Positions 44,662 to 55,440 are shown, numbered from the stretch's first letter. The stretch is 64,000 bases of DNA from Hippopus hippopus (GCA_946811185.2 OX328103.1:2790001-2854000), one strand, 5' to 3'. Notes: generated by a model from the letters alone, not told the origin. Made by a program: numbers and translations.

Positions 44662-45345
44662 CTGAATAGAAAGAGACAACTTGAGTAGAGATACAGATGC
44701 AATAGCCTGAATAGAAATAGATAGCCTGAGTAGAAATATAGATCTAACAGCCTAAACAGAAATATATAGCCTGAATAGCTGTACAGAAATGTACAGCTTG
44801 AACAGAGATATACATCCTACTGCTTGAATAGAAATACACACCTATCAGCCTGAATAAAAAAATAGATGAGCCGTACTCTGTGAAAAGGGGGCTTAATGCA
44901 TCTACAAAAAGTACCGACCCAGGTCAGCCTGGGCAGTCCGCACAGACTTACTGGGCCGAAAGCTTTTGCTATCAGTCAATTTTCTGCATGTCCAAGGACC
45001 AGTTTACCTCATGATTCAGATGCTTGTTAGACAAAATGGATTCTGTGGATCAATGATCATGTGATGACTTGCTTGGAATAATGAATCACGCAGATGCATT
45101 AAGCCCCCTTTTGCCAGAGCATGACTCATATATATATACATCTTATAGTCTGTAGAACAAGTAAAATTATCCTTACTTTGTGGGTCTGCATAGTAATTTA
45201 CATCTAATATCCTAAATAAAAAAGTACATCTTACAGCCTTAATAGAAACATACATCTTATACTTTGCATTCTATCTACCTGAACAGCAATATACATCTAA
45301 CAGCCTGAATAAAAATATATATCTAAAAACTCTGCATGGTTCAGA
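44662..45345 (-). repeat. Minisatellite carrying splice-acceptor-like motifs
   Basis: Degenerate ~20-45 bp units of AGCCTGAATAGAAATATA (plus strand) at 44651-44867 and 45128-45345, split by a D element. On the minus strand each unit reads TTTCTATTCAGGCT, identical in form to the exon 7 acceptor. Confidence 0.75.
44868..45127. mobile_element. Family D element
   Basis: Ends CTGTGAAAAGGGGGCTTAAT / ATTAAGCCCCCTTTTGCCAG. Confidence 0.85.
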
Positions 45346-45354
45346 CATGTCTCT

Positions 45355-45485
45355 GACTAAATCATTACTACATAATCCTGAGTTTTAATGACCCCGAGAA
45401 AGAAGGTTTTTGAAAACATTCCCCTATATTTTCAAAAGGGTTCTTTTTCAGGATCGTTAAGACTTGTCATTGTGTTGCATATGCG
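45355..45485. mobile_element. Family P derivative with two left arms
   Basis: CCTGAGTTTTAATGACCCC and the inverted GGATCGTTAAGACTTG flank a collapsed centre. Confidence 0.65.
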
Positions 45486-45619
45486 TAAGCAGCTTTTGCA
45501 GACAATATGAGTCTGATCATGGGTCTACAATGTCCACTACTTTGCATGCTGTTCTGGCCAAACAGCCTTAAAAATGCAATACCTGGGTTTTGATTTAAGA
45601 TTTTAAAACATGTATTGAA

Positions 45620-45851
45620 TTAACCCTTTACCATACAATCCCGAATTTTAACGATCCTGAAAAAAAAAGGCCTTTTGAAAACACTGTAGGAAAAGAAGAA
45701 AATGCTGATTACCAGCATTTTCTCCTTTTCCCACAATGTTTTCCAGCCCTATCAAAAACTAATTCCAATATTGGAGCTATTGTTAAATTGTCGTCTGCAA
45801 ATGCTTTCAATTTGGACCAGTCCAAGTTGTTGTCTAGTGGTATAGAGTTAA
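45620..45851 (+). mobile_element. Family P MITE beside exon 6
   Basis: TTAA 45620-45623 and 45848-45851; the right edge is 27 bp from the exon 6 donor. Confidence 0.9.
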
Positions 45852-45878
45852 TGTAACAATGTAACTTTTGGCTGGTAC

Positions 45879-45962
45879 CTTAGTTCTGCTGATCAATTCT
45901 GCAATTTGTCTTTCCAGATTCTCAAGACGAAAATCTTTATCTTTCACAGCTTCTTTGGCAGC
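45879..45962 (-). CDS. LRRCC1: LRRCC1 exon 6 (coiled-coil start)
   Basis: 84 bp, phase 0 in and out. The acceptor is ATTTTCTAG|GCTGCC and the donor ACTAAG|GTACCA. It encodes residues 283-310, AAKEAVKDKDFRLENLER then QIAELISRTK. Leucine/isoleucine spacing (L-x6-L-x6-I type heptads) and high charge indicate a coiled-coil helix. A complete P MITE (45620-45851) ends 27 bp from this donor, so it lies within the region that could influence splicing. Confidence 0.8.
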
Positions 45963-46261
45963 CTAGAAAATAATCCATTAAAGTTCTACAAAACAGTTAT
46001 TCCTTTATGAAAAAAAGAATTCCAATTATCATACATGTTTTTCTCTTAGAATACCAAAAACAGCTTTCATTCCTTATGCTAACCATGACAATCAAGATCA
46101 GACTAAACAGAATCTGCAGGCAGATCTTTGCCATACACAGTAATTTTTTTGTCTATATAATATTGCAAAAACAATTCAGAATTGCATATCATGGGCTTTT
46201 CCTTTGAACAAAAAATGTTTATTTCATCTCGATGTATCTAGCAGTTAAGCTTTTAAAAAGT

Positions 46262-46763
46262 ATATCCCTTTACTACAAAATCTTGATTTAACAGCCTTGA
46301 AAAGAGATCCTTTGAAAACATAGTGGAAAAAGGAGAAAATGCAAGCAAGCAGTTTACAGTTTGCTCATTTTAAGTTTTATCAATTCATCATAGTAATGCC
46401 TTTTGTTACAATGCTTTTGCTTTCCATCCTTAATCCTATAAATGGAATTCTCAATTATGGTTCTTGATATGACCATGCTGGAGACTGAAGCAAGACCTGG
46501 AACAATCCAGGCAAATGCTCTGATCACAAAGCTTCGTAAAGGGCAGGTCACTGAGTAACTCTATACCAGATGGCAAAATCTTGATCCCTCACTATTAAAA
46601 AACATTTGTAGAAGACAGATTAAGTCTGGCTCACATGAATGAATTTGTCTTTGATAGGGTAGAAAACGTGGAGGGAAAAGGAGAAAACACTAAATACCAA
46701 CATTTTCTTCCATTCTCTCAATGTTTTCAAAGGCTTTTCATTGGATAGTCTAGTACAGGGTTA
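46262..46763. mobile_element. Family P fragment and family P copy flanking an unknown segment
   Basis: Left-arm fragment 46262-46345 (+) and copy 46555-46763 (-). Between them (46346-46554) lies sequence not matching any repeat here, with a 64-codon minus frame. Confidence 0.65.
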
Positions 46764-46772
46764 ACTTCTAGC

Positions 46773-47048
46773 AAGGACACACCGTATGCAGGTGCCAACG
46801 CTTGGCTGCAGTTGCTTGATTTTCAGTGAAAACTCTAAGTCAAAAAAGGGGCATGACTGTGTCAAAATATTTTGATGATCACCTACCCTTGTTTTATTGG
46901 TCTCTCTTTTGATAGTCAACAACTAATACAAGGTCAAAGTAAATATCTTTACTAATGACAGAGATATTACAAAATGTCGAAGTTTTTTGCACAACGACGA
47001 TGAGGCTAACACAATATGATATTTTCTTTGAAAACAGCCGAGCTAATA
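46773..47048 (+). repeat. Family H repeat copy 4
   Basis: AGGACACACCGTATGCAGGT to AACAGCCGAGCTAATAA. Confidence 0.75.
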
Positions 47049-47078
47049 AACAGTAATAAATTTATCAATCCTTCTTAC

Positions 47079-47258
47079 AGAAATTTTTGACATGTTTCTT
47101 CTAGATGCAGGGCTAGCCTCTGTGTCAGTCACAGACTGTATAACACTGTCATCTGTCGAGGACTGAGGATAATCCACATTAAGGGAGATCTGTCGCTGGC
47201 GGAATCTCTCCCTTGCTTGGTCAATTTTCGGTGTATTAATGTCTGGTCCAGAGGAGTC
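47079..47258 (-). CDS. LRRCC1: LRRCC1 exon 5 (serine-rich linker)
   Basis: 180 bp, phase 0 in and out. The acceptor is TATTTTAG|GACTCC and the donor ATTTCT|GTAAGA (the exon ends in T, a minor variation). It encodes residues 223-282: DSSGPDINTPKIDQARERF and then a basic QRQ stretch, DYPQSSTDDSVIQSV, and a tail ending RRNMSKIS. Probably disordered with many potential phosphosites. A family H copy (46773-47048) abuts the downstream intron. Confidence 0.8.
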
Positions 47259-47291
47259 CTAAAATACCAAAGGACAGAGAATCAATAAAAT

Positions 47292-47512
47292 AAGCCATGC
47301 TCCAGCAAAACTGAGTTTCATGCATCTCTGATGCATTATACTATTTGTCAAACAATTAGCTGAATCAAGAGGTAGACTGGTCCTTAGCTATACAGAAAAT
47401 TTAGAAATAGAAAAAAGTTTCCATCCATGTCAGCCTGTGCGATATGCGCACGCTGACGTGGGTTGATATTTTTTGCAGATGCACTGAACACCCTTTTCAC
47501 AGAGCATGGCTA
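47292..47512. mobile_element. Family D element
   Basis: Ends CCATGCTCCAGCAAAACTGA and CACCCTTTTCACAGAGCATG; palindrome CCATGTCAGCCTGTGCG. Confidence 0.8.
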
Positions 47513-47559
47513 AAATGTTGAACCTTTTTGTAGACATCATTGCTATACCTTTACATCCC

Positions 47560-47970
47560 AGCAGTTGGCAGCTTTGGAAACTAATCTTGAAAAAAGATTA
47601 ATAGCACCTTTTCCCCCAATGTTTTCCAACTGTTAGAAAAAGAAGTGTCCTTTTCTTCAAATGTTAGCCCTTTAGGGTCATTTGTACCGGTATTTGGATA
47701 GTCGATCACACAGTCTGTGCAGTTATGGTTACAAGCTCTTTACTAAAAGAACAGAATTACAGATTGGTCCAAATTAAAAAGTACTTGCAGATGACAAAGA
47801 AAAAGGAAATTGATACTCAAATGTTGGGAACCATACCAGACAGTGAAGAAAATATTGTCGAAAAGGAAAAATAATGCTGATTACCAGCATTTCTTCTTTC
47901 CCCACAATGTTTTCAAATGCCTTTTACCCCAGGGTCATTAGAACTCCGGATTTTGTGGGGTTAACTTTGA
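47560..47970. mobile_element. Two family P copies, first degraded
   Basis: ~47590-47700 remnant; 47733-47970 (-) with the palindrome. Confidence 0.65.
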
Positions 47971-48063
47971 GGTAGCCAATAAGACAAGTTCTATTGTACT
48001 GAATGTAAAGATTAAAAATTTTATGTTGATTTCATAATTTTATATCTGGGTCCTTCATCTAAA

Positions 48064-48318
48064 AATAAGCCATGCTCTGTGAAAAGGGGGCTTAATTTAC
48101 CTGCAGAAAGTATCGACCCATGTCAGCCTGCACAGTCCACACAGGCTGGCATGGATGGATACTTTTTCTATTTATCAATTTTCTGCAAGTCAAAGAACCA
48201 TTCTATATCAAGATTCAGGCGGTTGTTATAGATTGCATGGATCCGTAACTATGTGATGACTTGCTTGGTACATTACTTACAGAGATGCATTAAACCCCCT
48301 TTTATCAGAGCATGGCTC
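48064..48318. mobile_element. Family D element (complete)
   Basis: Both ends (CCATGCTCTGTGAAAAGGGG / CCCCCTTTTATCAGAGCATG) and the inner palindrome are present. Confidence 0.88.
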
Positions 48319-48359
48319 AAATGTAAGGAAAATGGGATGGCTGAGTATACAAAAATTAC

Positions 48360-48418
48360 CTTGACAGATTCCTGTTCCTCTCCATTGGACAATAAATATT
48401 CCAGATAGTCATCTATAC
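48360..48418 (-). CDS. LRRCC1: LRRCC1 exon 4 (short acidic helix)
   Basis: A 59-bp microexon. The acceptor is TTTAACAG|GTATAG and the donor GTCAAG|GTAATT. Phase 1 in, 0 out; residues 203-222: GIDDYLEYLLSNGEEQESVK. The pattern resembles the LxxLxxLLDNL segment that follows the LRR cap in vertebrate LRRCC1. It lies only ~40 bp upstream (in transcription sense) of the end of a family D element at 48064-48318, so the mobile element nearly reaches the donor. Confidence 0.75.
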
Positions 48419-48434
48419 CTGTTAAAGATACACA

Positions 48435-48660
48435 TATAGTTAAACCCTCAGAGCTCCAAATAAACTTAATGGACACTTTCAATCAAGAAATAAAACCTAA
48501 ATGATTGAAGTTTCAGGGTTGCTCTTGTCCATGTTGCTCAAGGTATCTCAGCAAAGTGGACAGTGTAGATCAAAGATTAGACTGCACATTTTGTAGTCTG
48601 ATCTTGATCTGCACTGGCCGCAAAAACAACTATAGTTGTGAATGGCACTTTAAGCGTTAA
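48435..48660. repeat. Family E hairpin element
   Basis: Starts CTCAGAGCTCCAAATAAACT; hairpin around GACTGCACATTTTGTAGTC. Confidence 0.75.
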
Positions 48661-48667
48661 TTCTTGT

Positions 48668-48975
48668 AAAAGCTGAGCTTCAGTATTATAGTCAGTAGCA
48701 CACAGGACTTGAGAACAGGAGGTTGCTGGTTCAAATTCCCTGCTCCGCCAATTCTCTCCAAGCATTGATGATAGTCATTCTGAAAGGACGCATTCCTTTC
48801 TCGCCACTGATGACTGTTTCGACAAATGTTATGTAGGAAGCAGCCAGGGGCTTTGGAAGGATATGCTCAAGGATTGATAAAAGAAACTCCAAGAAAGGAT
48901 GGAAAGGCATGCAGGCCACCACAATATAGCTGAAATAATGTTGAAAAGGATGTAAAACACCATAAAATCAATCAA
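48668..48975 (+). mobile_element. SINE family B
   Basis: Head eroded; GAGAACAGGAGGTTGCTGGT, body, tail ATAAAATCAATCAATAATC. Confidence 0.8.
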
Positions 48976-49255
48976 TAATCCTTGTAACATCAAGTGCAAC
49001 TACAGTTCTTTTTTGTAATAGTGTAGATCATGATTGGACATCTCAGAAAATACAGTCAGATCTTGAATACACAATGTCAGCTGTGTTAAGTAATTCAAGC
49101 TTTCAAATGACATCATATACGTTTTTTAGCTATGAATAACAATGACTATCATCAATCCTTGAAAAGTAAACTAGCAGCACCAAGGTTGAAAGCACAGCCT
49201 ATCAAGTACTAAACTCCACATTGCCTCTCAGCTACAAGGACCCAGATTAACTGAC

Positions 49256-49408
49256 TTTAACTCTGTACCATACAATCCCAGATTTTATCAACCTCGAGAA
49301 AGAAAGCTTTAGAAGATATTGTGGGAAAAGGAGAAAATGCTGATAACCAGCATTTTCTCACTTTCCCACAATGTTTTCTACCTTTTCTACTTTCTGGCAA
49401 AGATTTAA
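49256..49408 (+). mobile_element. Family P MITE lacking most of the right arm
   Basis: TTAA at both ends, 153 bp; palindrome intact. Confidence 0.8.
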
Positions 49409-49411
49409 ATG

Positions 49412-49918
49412 AACCACACTCTGTGAAAAGAAGGTTTAATGCATCTGCAAAAAGTATCTACCTAGATCAGCCTGTGCAGTATGCGCAGGCTGACCTGGGT
49501 CAAAATGTTTTGCAATTACTTGCTTATTTGTATGTTATAAGACCAGTTTACCACATGAATCAGTCCGTTGTTGGAAAATATGTTTTATTGATCCATAATT
49601 ATATGATGCCTTGAATATGAGCAGCACTGTGGGTAAAGGTGGCTTGATGCATCTGTGATAAGTATCAACCCAGGCCAGCCTGCGCAGTCCACGCAGGCTG
49701 ACCTGGGCCGAAGCTTTTCACTATAGGTCAATTTTCTGTATGTCCAAGGACCATTCTATCTAGGGATTCAGTCATTTGTTAGAGAAAATGGATAGAATGG
49801 CTTCTTTTTTTCATAATTTCCTGCATGGTATAATGCATCATGGAGATGCATTAAGCCCCCTTTAGACAGAGCATGGTTCATATGTATGAAACCCCCTTTT
49901 GCCAGAGAACTGCTCAAA
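49412..49918. mobile_element. Two family D elements in tandem plus a third fragment
   Basis: 49412-49617, 49618-49875 and end fragment 49876-49918 (CCCCCTTTTGCCAGAG), immediately 3' of LRRCC1 exon 3. Confidence 0.85.
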
Positions 49919-49943
49919 TGAACATCAGTGTTGGATACCTTAC

Positions 49944-50045
49944 CTGGAATATTTGTCTCTTTTTCCTTCGCCATGTTACCCAATCTGTCATGGTTGTCTA
50001 TGTACTGTAGTTGGGAAAGACTAGAAAATATCTCTGATGCATAAC
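49944..50045 (-). CDS. LRRCC1: LRRCC1 exon 3 (end of LRR cap)
   Basis: The acceptor TTTAAG|GTTATG and donor CCAG|GTAAGG enclose 102 bp, phase 1 in and out. It encodes residues 169-202: G-YASEIFSSLSQLQYID, matching the place where the family has a Y..xIxxxLPQLRxLD motif closing the LRR domain, then NHDRLGNMAKEKETNIP, a polar linker. The acceptor has a weak pyrimidine tract, so exact placement by one or two bases is less certain than for exons 1 and 2; the reading frame depends on it and fits both neighbours. Confidence 0.8.
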
Positions 50046-50154
50046 CTTAAATGGAATAGAAAAGTTTGAATGACCTGTTAGGATTTTTATCAAGAGTTTT
50101 TCAAGGAATACAACAAATTATGTTTTCCACATACATTCACCTCTTGAAACCACA

Positions 50155-50365
50155 GAGTTCTGGTTCAATTCCCCAGCTTAGCCAATTTCTCTCTAAGGAC
50201 TGATGATAGTCATTACAATGGAACTCATTCCACTCTCACTGCCAATCATAGCTTTTACGATGGTTTTATAGGAAAGCAGAAAGTGGGAAAAACATTTTGA
50301 AAAGTATGAGTAAAAGAAACTCTAGGGACCTACAGGTAGGTATACTGGTCTCTGCAATATAACTG
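50155..50365 (+). mobile_element. SINE family B, 5' truncated
   Basis: From the B-box region (TTCTGGTTCAATTC) to CTGCAATATAACTGG. Confidence 0.75.
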
Positions 50366-50723
50366 GACAACCTTTCGTCTCTTTCAAATCATAGAAGCAA
50401 AAAGACAAAGTACCCATCAGAAGCTGTTTCTCCTGTTGGTATACTGTTTTAAACCATAGTTATATATTTAATCCTTAAATTAGGTTGATAATTTTACTTG
50501 TTACAGGAATATTTCAGTAGTTAGTGACCTAGAGCACTAATCAACCCTATGTTATTACAACCCTCAAGCTGAGGACATTTCTTTACAACCCATTAGTGAA
50601 AATATAAGATTTTCCTGAGAAATTTTCTGTGTTTACTCCTTTTACCTTTGTTTGTGACCAGTTGATAGTGATTTGATTATGATTTCACTTCTTATGTAAT
50701 ACTGCTATTTATAGCAACACATG
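50366..50723. other. Intron 2, nothing recognised
   Basis: AT-rich unique-looking sequence. Confidence 0.4.
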
Positions 50724-50915
50724 TTAACTCTTTACCACACGACAAAATTTTAGACTGGTCCAAATTGAAAGCATTTGCAGACGACAAATAAAATGTGGCT
50801 AAAATGATTGGATTTTTTCTGAAAGGTTACCAGCATCTTCTCCTTTTCCCACAATGTTTTCAAAGGTCCTATTTCCAAGGGTCGTTAAAATGCAGGTTGT
50901 GTGGTAAATGGTTAA
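50724..50915 (-). mobile_element. Family P MITE with deletion
   Basis: TTAA at both ends; one palindrome half deleted. Confidence 0.85.
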
Positions 50916-51234
50916 TAAACCAAATTCAGATTTTGTTTCATCAGTACACTTTGTTTCGATTTGTTGTTTGTTAATGGGTTTACAGATTAGATTATTTCAT
51001 ACCAAATAAGATGCCAGCTATGTTGAAAGAAGGCATTTTCTTTTCTTTAAACAATGAGTACTTTGCTAGAAATTAGCATGATACAGATGCCTTTTCACCC
51101 TTCAAATCTTTGCAAAGAATTTTTTATTAATTTCCGATTTTTAATCGATACATTTGATTCATTCAATTATCAATTATGATTTTGGTCTGATTCTCCATCC
51201 TTGATACACTACCTACAGCCATACACTACCTATA

Positions 51235-51717
51235 TCAGCCATGCTCTGGCAAAAGGGGGTTTAATTCATCTTCTTGATACATTATATTAACCCTTTACTC
51301 CACAGATACTCATTTTGACGCATCAAGAACAGACAGCTTTTGAAAACATTGTGGGAAAAGGAGAAACTGCTCGTAACGAGCAGTTTCTCCTTTTCCCACA
51401 ATGTTTTCTACTCTATCAGATATCTGTATCTCCATTTGTCCACATTTTTGACATCATATCTTTATTTGCTGTTGAACTGGAAGAGTCTAAAATTGGCATA
51501 TCAGGTAAAGGATTAAGCAAGTCATCACATAACTATGGATTTATGAAATTCATTTTGTCTAAGAACCTGCAGAATTCTGAGGTAAAATGATCCATTGACC
51601 AGCAGAAAACCAAAAACAAAAAGGTTTCGACCCAGGTCAGACAGCACGGACTGCTAACCTGGGTTGACACTGTTTACAGATGTATTTTGCCCCCACTTTT
51701 CACACAGCAGGGCTCAC
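51235..51717. mobile_element. Family D element split by a P MITE
   Basis: D halves 51235-51290 and 51513-51717 meet at one TTAA. Reaches to within 10 bp of the exon 2 donor. Confidence 0.88.
51287..51516 (+). mobile_element. Family P MITE nested in family D
   Basis: TTAA 51287-51290 and 51513-51516. The centre is a variant, AACTGCTCGTAACGAGCAGTT, so compensatory changes have kept the hairpin. Confidence 0.9.
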
Positions 51718-51726
51718 ATACATTAC

Positions 51727-51944
51727 CTGGTTTATGGCAAACTGCATTTCCTGAGCCATCTTGACTGAGTATTAAATGTCTAAGAGATTCAAGCCTGACC
51801 AAAAACTGAGATATGTGTGCAACAGATGATAGCTTGTTTCCATGGAGATCCACCAGCGATAGTTTATACAATGGTCCTGACAAACACTTCAGTCCCGACA
51901 AGTCTTCAATCTGGTTATAGCTTACATTCAGCTTTTCTAGTGAT
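51727..51944 (-). CDS. LRRCC1: LRRCC1 exon 2 (LRR 4-5 and LRR cap)
   Basis: The acceptor is TTTTCCTAG|ATCAC and the donor CCAG|GTAATG. Incoming phase 2 completes R96; the exon then encodes residues 97-168 and ends in phase 1. It continues the 22-residue register at L98 (LEKLNVSYNQIEDLSGL), then a further repeat with VDLHGNKLSSV. It ends in a segment with RHLILSQDG and NAVCHKPG. That cap (LxLxxDGxxNPVCxxPGY in vertebrates, from memory of the family) is the most diagnostic piece for LRRCC1 orthology. A short P-family-free stretch surrounds it, but family D copies sit directly downstream of the donor. Confidence 0.9.
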
Positions 51945-52019
51945 CTAGGAAAACCAAAACAAAAAAGTCAACAGCAACTAATTTAAAGTACTTTCTGTAT
52001 GTAAACTTCAGACTTTACT

Positions 52020-52515
52020 CCTGTGTGCTTTACATTTTCTGAAGGGGGGGGCAATAAATACAGATAAAACGACATAGAATTTTCCGAGGATGACCATTAC
52101 TGTCCGGGTTTTAGACAGTACTGACTGCGAGGTGATCACCATTTGAGAAACCCGCTATATTGATGCAGAATATCAATTTTTCTACCAATCAAGACTCATA
52201 TGGACATTAAATACCATTTATGATTAATGTTGGATATTGGTCTTCAATACTTTCACTTTCTTAAAGTTTTTTAAAGTTAGCTGACAAATTTTGTATAGCC
52301 CAAAGTTTATAACGTTATTTGAAGTGTACCTATAAATTATTCAGATAGTCGGGTGTTAATGATATTGATTTGTGAAGTAATTAGGATTAATCATTATGTC
52401 AATGCTCTAAGTTTATTCCAACTTAATAATTTCAACTTTATCAATGGATTTGCCATCTGGCAAAAAACAAGGTTGGAGGAGCGTTAGTTACAGAGGGAGC
52501 AATAATAAGAGACAT
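52020..52515 (+). repeat. Family K repeat copy 3
   Basis: Shares AAACGACATAGAATTTTCC, AGCTGACAAATTTTGTATAG and GAGGGAGCAATAATAAGAGA with the other two copies. Confidence 0.8.
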
Positions 52516-52883
52516 TAGGGTAAATAAAAAACAGCGTTAGATTTGAAAGAAAATTAAAATAAAAGTCACAATCCAAAATATTAATCAACAACTTGTCATC
52601 TTTGACATTTTATGAGTTTTATGAGACAGAAATAAGTCAATAATTTTTTATTATTATGTTCAAATAATCCACGATTTGCTCCATGTTTAACCTTCACCAC
52701 ACAAATGTGTTTGAAACCATTGTTGGAAAATGAGAAAATGCAGGTCTGAGTTTAAATCACCCCGAAAGAAAAGGTGTTTCAAAACATTTTGGGAAAAGGA
52801 GAAAATGCTGGTAACGAACATTTTCTTCTTTTCCCAGGATGTTTTCTACCCTGTCTGATTCAAATGCTATCATTTATTTAATA

Positions 52884-55440
52884 CAGTGTTCATTCTAGCT
52901 TACAAGGAGGCCCATCGGGCCCACAGACTTTGAAATAGGGGGCCATTCTGGAAAACTGGGGGCCACACATAAAAAATCGTACTTTATTACCGTAATGTTA
53001 ACCTTTTTATTAAACAAGTGTTGCCCTTTTATTTACAAGTATATTCTCATTCATTTATCTATGAATACCATGCTAATAAAACTGCAACTCTGCAGAAATT
53101 ATCACTGTTACCAATGCAACCTTGTTTCTATCATTATTTTAATCCTAAAAGAAAAGAAAAACAGGGTTCTCCCTAGGTCCAGAATCCCAAGAGTCATTGA
53201 CTCTTGCGCCCAAATTTTCAAGAGTCAAAATGGAATTTCCAAGAGTCTAATAGAAATGTCCAAGGGTCAAAATTATCACAGAGAGATAAGGGTGAAATAA
53301 TGAAAACTTTCCATTTATATTTTTTGTTTATGGATAAGAATTAGATTAGAAAATACCCTATCTTATGTAGAGACTTGTTGGAATGAAGTGGACAGAAGAA
53401 TTTTAAATTGCAGCCCTAGCATGTAATTCATCTTGATGAATAAATGGACACAAACAACTTTTGAACTGTTTACCAAAGAACAAAAACTTTTGACTAGATC
53501 ATAATTATTTTATACATTTGCAGACGACAATTCAAATGTGGCTGGAACGACTTGATTTGTCTTTCTTACCCCAGAACATTGTGGAAAAGAGAGAAAATAA
53601 AGGTCACATCCATTAAAGTGTTATTTCTTAAGATTTAGGTCTTCTTTTCTTGTCCAATTACTTTTTCTTTCACACTTGTTCCGGGTCCCCCCCCCCATCT
53701 TATCTATAGGTTGTTGTTTATTTTCATCTTAAAAAGTTTTTCCTAATTTTTAAACAGAGATTTTAGTTTTCACTTATTGTTTCAAAAAGAAATAAGTATA
53801 AATTCACTGTTTAAATTTGTCACCAAAGATGAAAAGATAGTTTGAAGTGCCTTTGATCGGACGATGTCAAAATGATTTCTGTCGTGTCATGGGTTTTCAC
53901 GTTTTTTTCCAGCGATCTTTTTTTCAAATCAGTTAATATTTTTTCAAGTATTACTGCATGATTTGACATAAATTTGTTAATTAGGGTAGCAGTTAACTTG
54001 AAAACCTGTCATTTTACTCTAGATAATTGGACTAACACCTTTATCATGTTTTCAAAAATGACTCGCCACTCGCCAGCTTGATTACGTGTGATAAACAGAG
54101 CTGCGTGCGTCTGTACACAGTTGACACTGATCATGTTTATTATAGGCTACATTCATGCCGGATGCATGCAACATAATTTATATGACCCTTTGGCTGGTAA
54201 TCTCATGTGTCAGATTGACGCTTAGGCAGATATTTTTGAGCATCAAAAACGGGTCATTTCAGATTTCCATGCGTCAAAACCCGGAGTCCCGGGTCAAAGG
54301 AGAACCCTGAAAAATGACAAAATATGTCTGTCAGTGGTATGCTTTTGAAAATTCTGATATCCCGTCACAGACGGATTTAACTTTCCTATCAATCACTCGA
54401 ACGAGAGTTTAATTTTCTCATAAACTAACCAACTTTAGGTGCCATTTTGGTTAAAACTCGCGTTTCGGTGGGGTATGGTTGTGGTCGCTTGAAGGGATAC
54501 TGGGATAGGTACTGACAATATTCCCACTAGCTTTTTATTTCAAGGGTACACTTACCCCCTGGGCTGAAAATCTGGGGATAAGATTTCATATAAGAGGGTA
54601 TGACAATAGTGGTCCCCAAATAGAAGTAAAGCAATCTACATTGATAGTTTGCAGCAAAAAAGTATGTTATATTAAGATACATGTATCTATGTAAATTTAC
54701 TGCTTAAAGTCATTAAAAAGCTGAAAACGCAGTCTGAAGTGACTCTGATCAGACAATGTCAAAGAAATACTTTGTTGTGTCAAGGGTTTTAGCGTTTTTT
54801 GTACCGATCGATTTTCTATTGTCTGTTAATTTCGGGATAGGTATTTCTGCATGATTTGACATAAATTTGTCAATAAGGATGACAAGTAACATCAAAACCT
54901 GTCATATTACACAAGATAATTGGATAATGGCCTTTTTGTCCATGTACTTTCTTATGTGATCGAGGTCTCATGTGTAACAAATATTTGTTAAGTGAATTTC
55001 AATTCTGTAATGTAATTTACGCAATAATTTGCACAAGTACAACACTGAGTACTGGCCAGATTGTACTTTTCGAAGTAATATTTTAAACAGTTTTTGCCTT
55101 TTTTTGCCCCATTAAAACTTCCAAAATACTCAGAAAATCGTTTCATTGCAATACTGAATGATGAGCAAAAGCTCAAAGAATCATAACCTCTGGTACCCGA
55201 TAGGCTGCCGAAACTGTCCGACACCAAGATCGATAACAGTCTATCCGTTTGGTTATCGATAAATTCTCACTAGAAAGCTCGAATTATGTTTATTGAGCTG
55301 AAAAACGTAGAAACAGACAAAAGGACCCCAATTCATGGAATGGTCTTTTATGATCGAGGGCACCCGACAGGCCTTAGAATTACGCCATCTTGGACTTTAG
55401 GGGACCTATGGTGCAATGGCGTGCTCTAGATTGAACACTG
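52884..55440 (+). mobile_element. CAGTG-ended non-autonomous element (outer)
   Basis: Ends CAGTGTTCATTCTAG / CTAGATTGAACACTG (one mismatch); flanks TTAATA on both sides. Contains 53162-54309. hAT-like by its ends only. Confidence 0.75.
53162..54309 (+). mobile_element. CAGGG-ended non-autonomous element (inner)
   Basis: Ends CAGGGTTCTCC / GGAGAACCCTG, flanked by AAAAA on both sides. It carries a minus P right-arm relic (53461-53610) and a ~250-bp segment homologous to 54700-54940 of the outer element. Confidence 0.78.
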
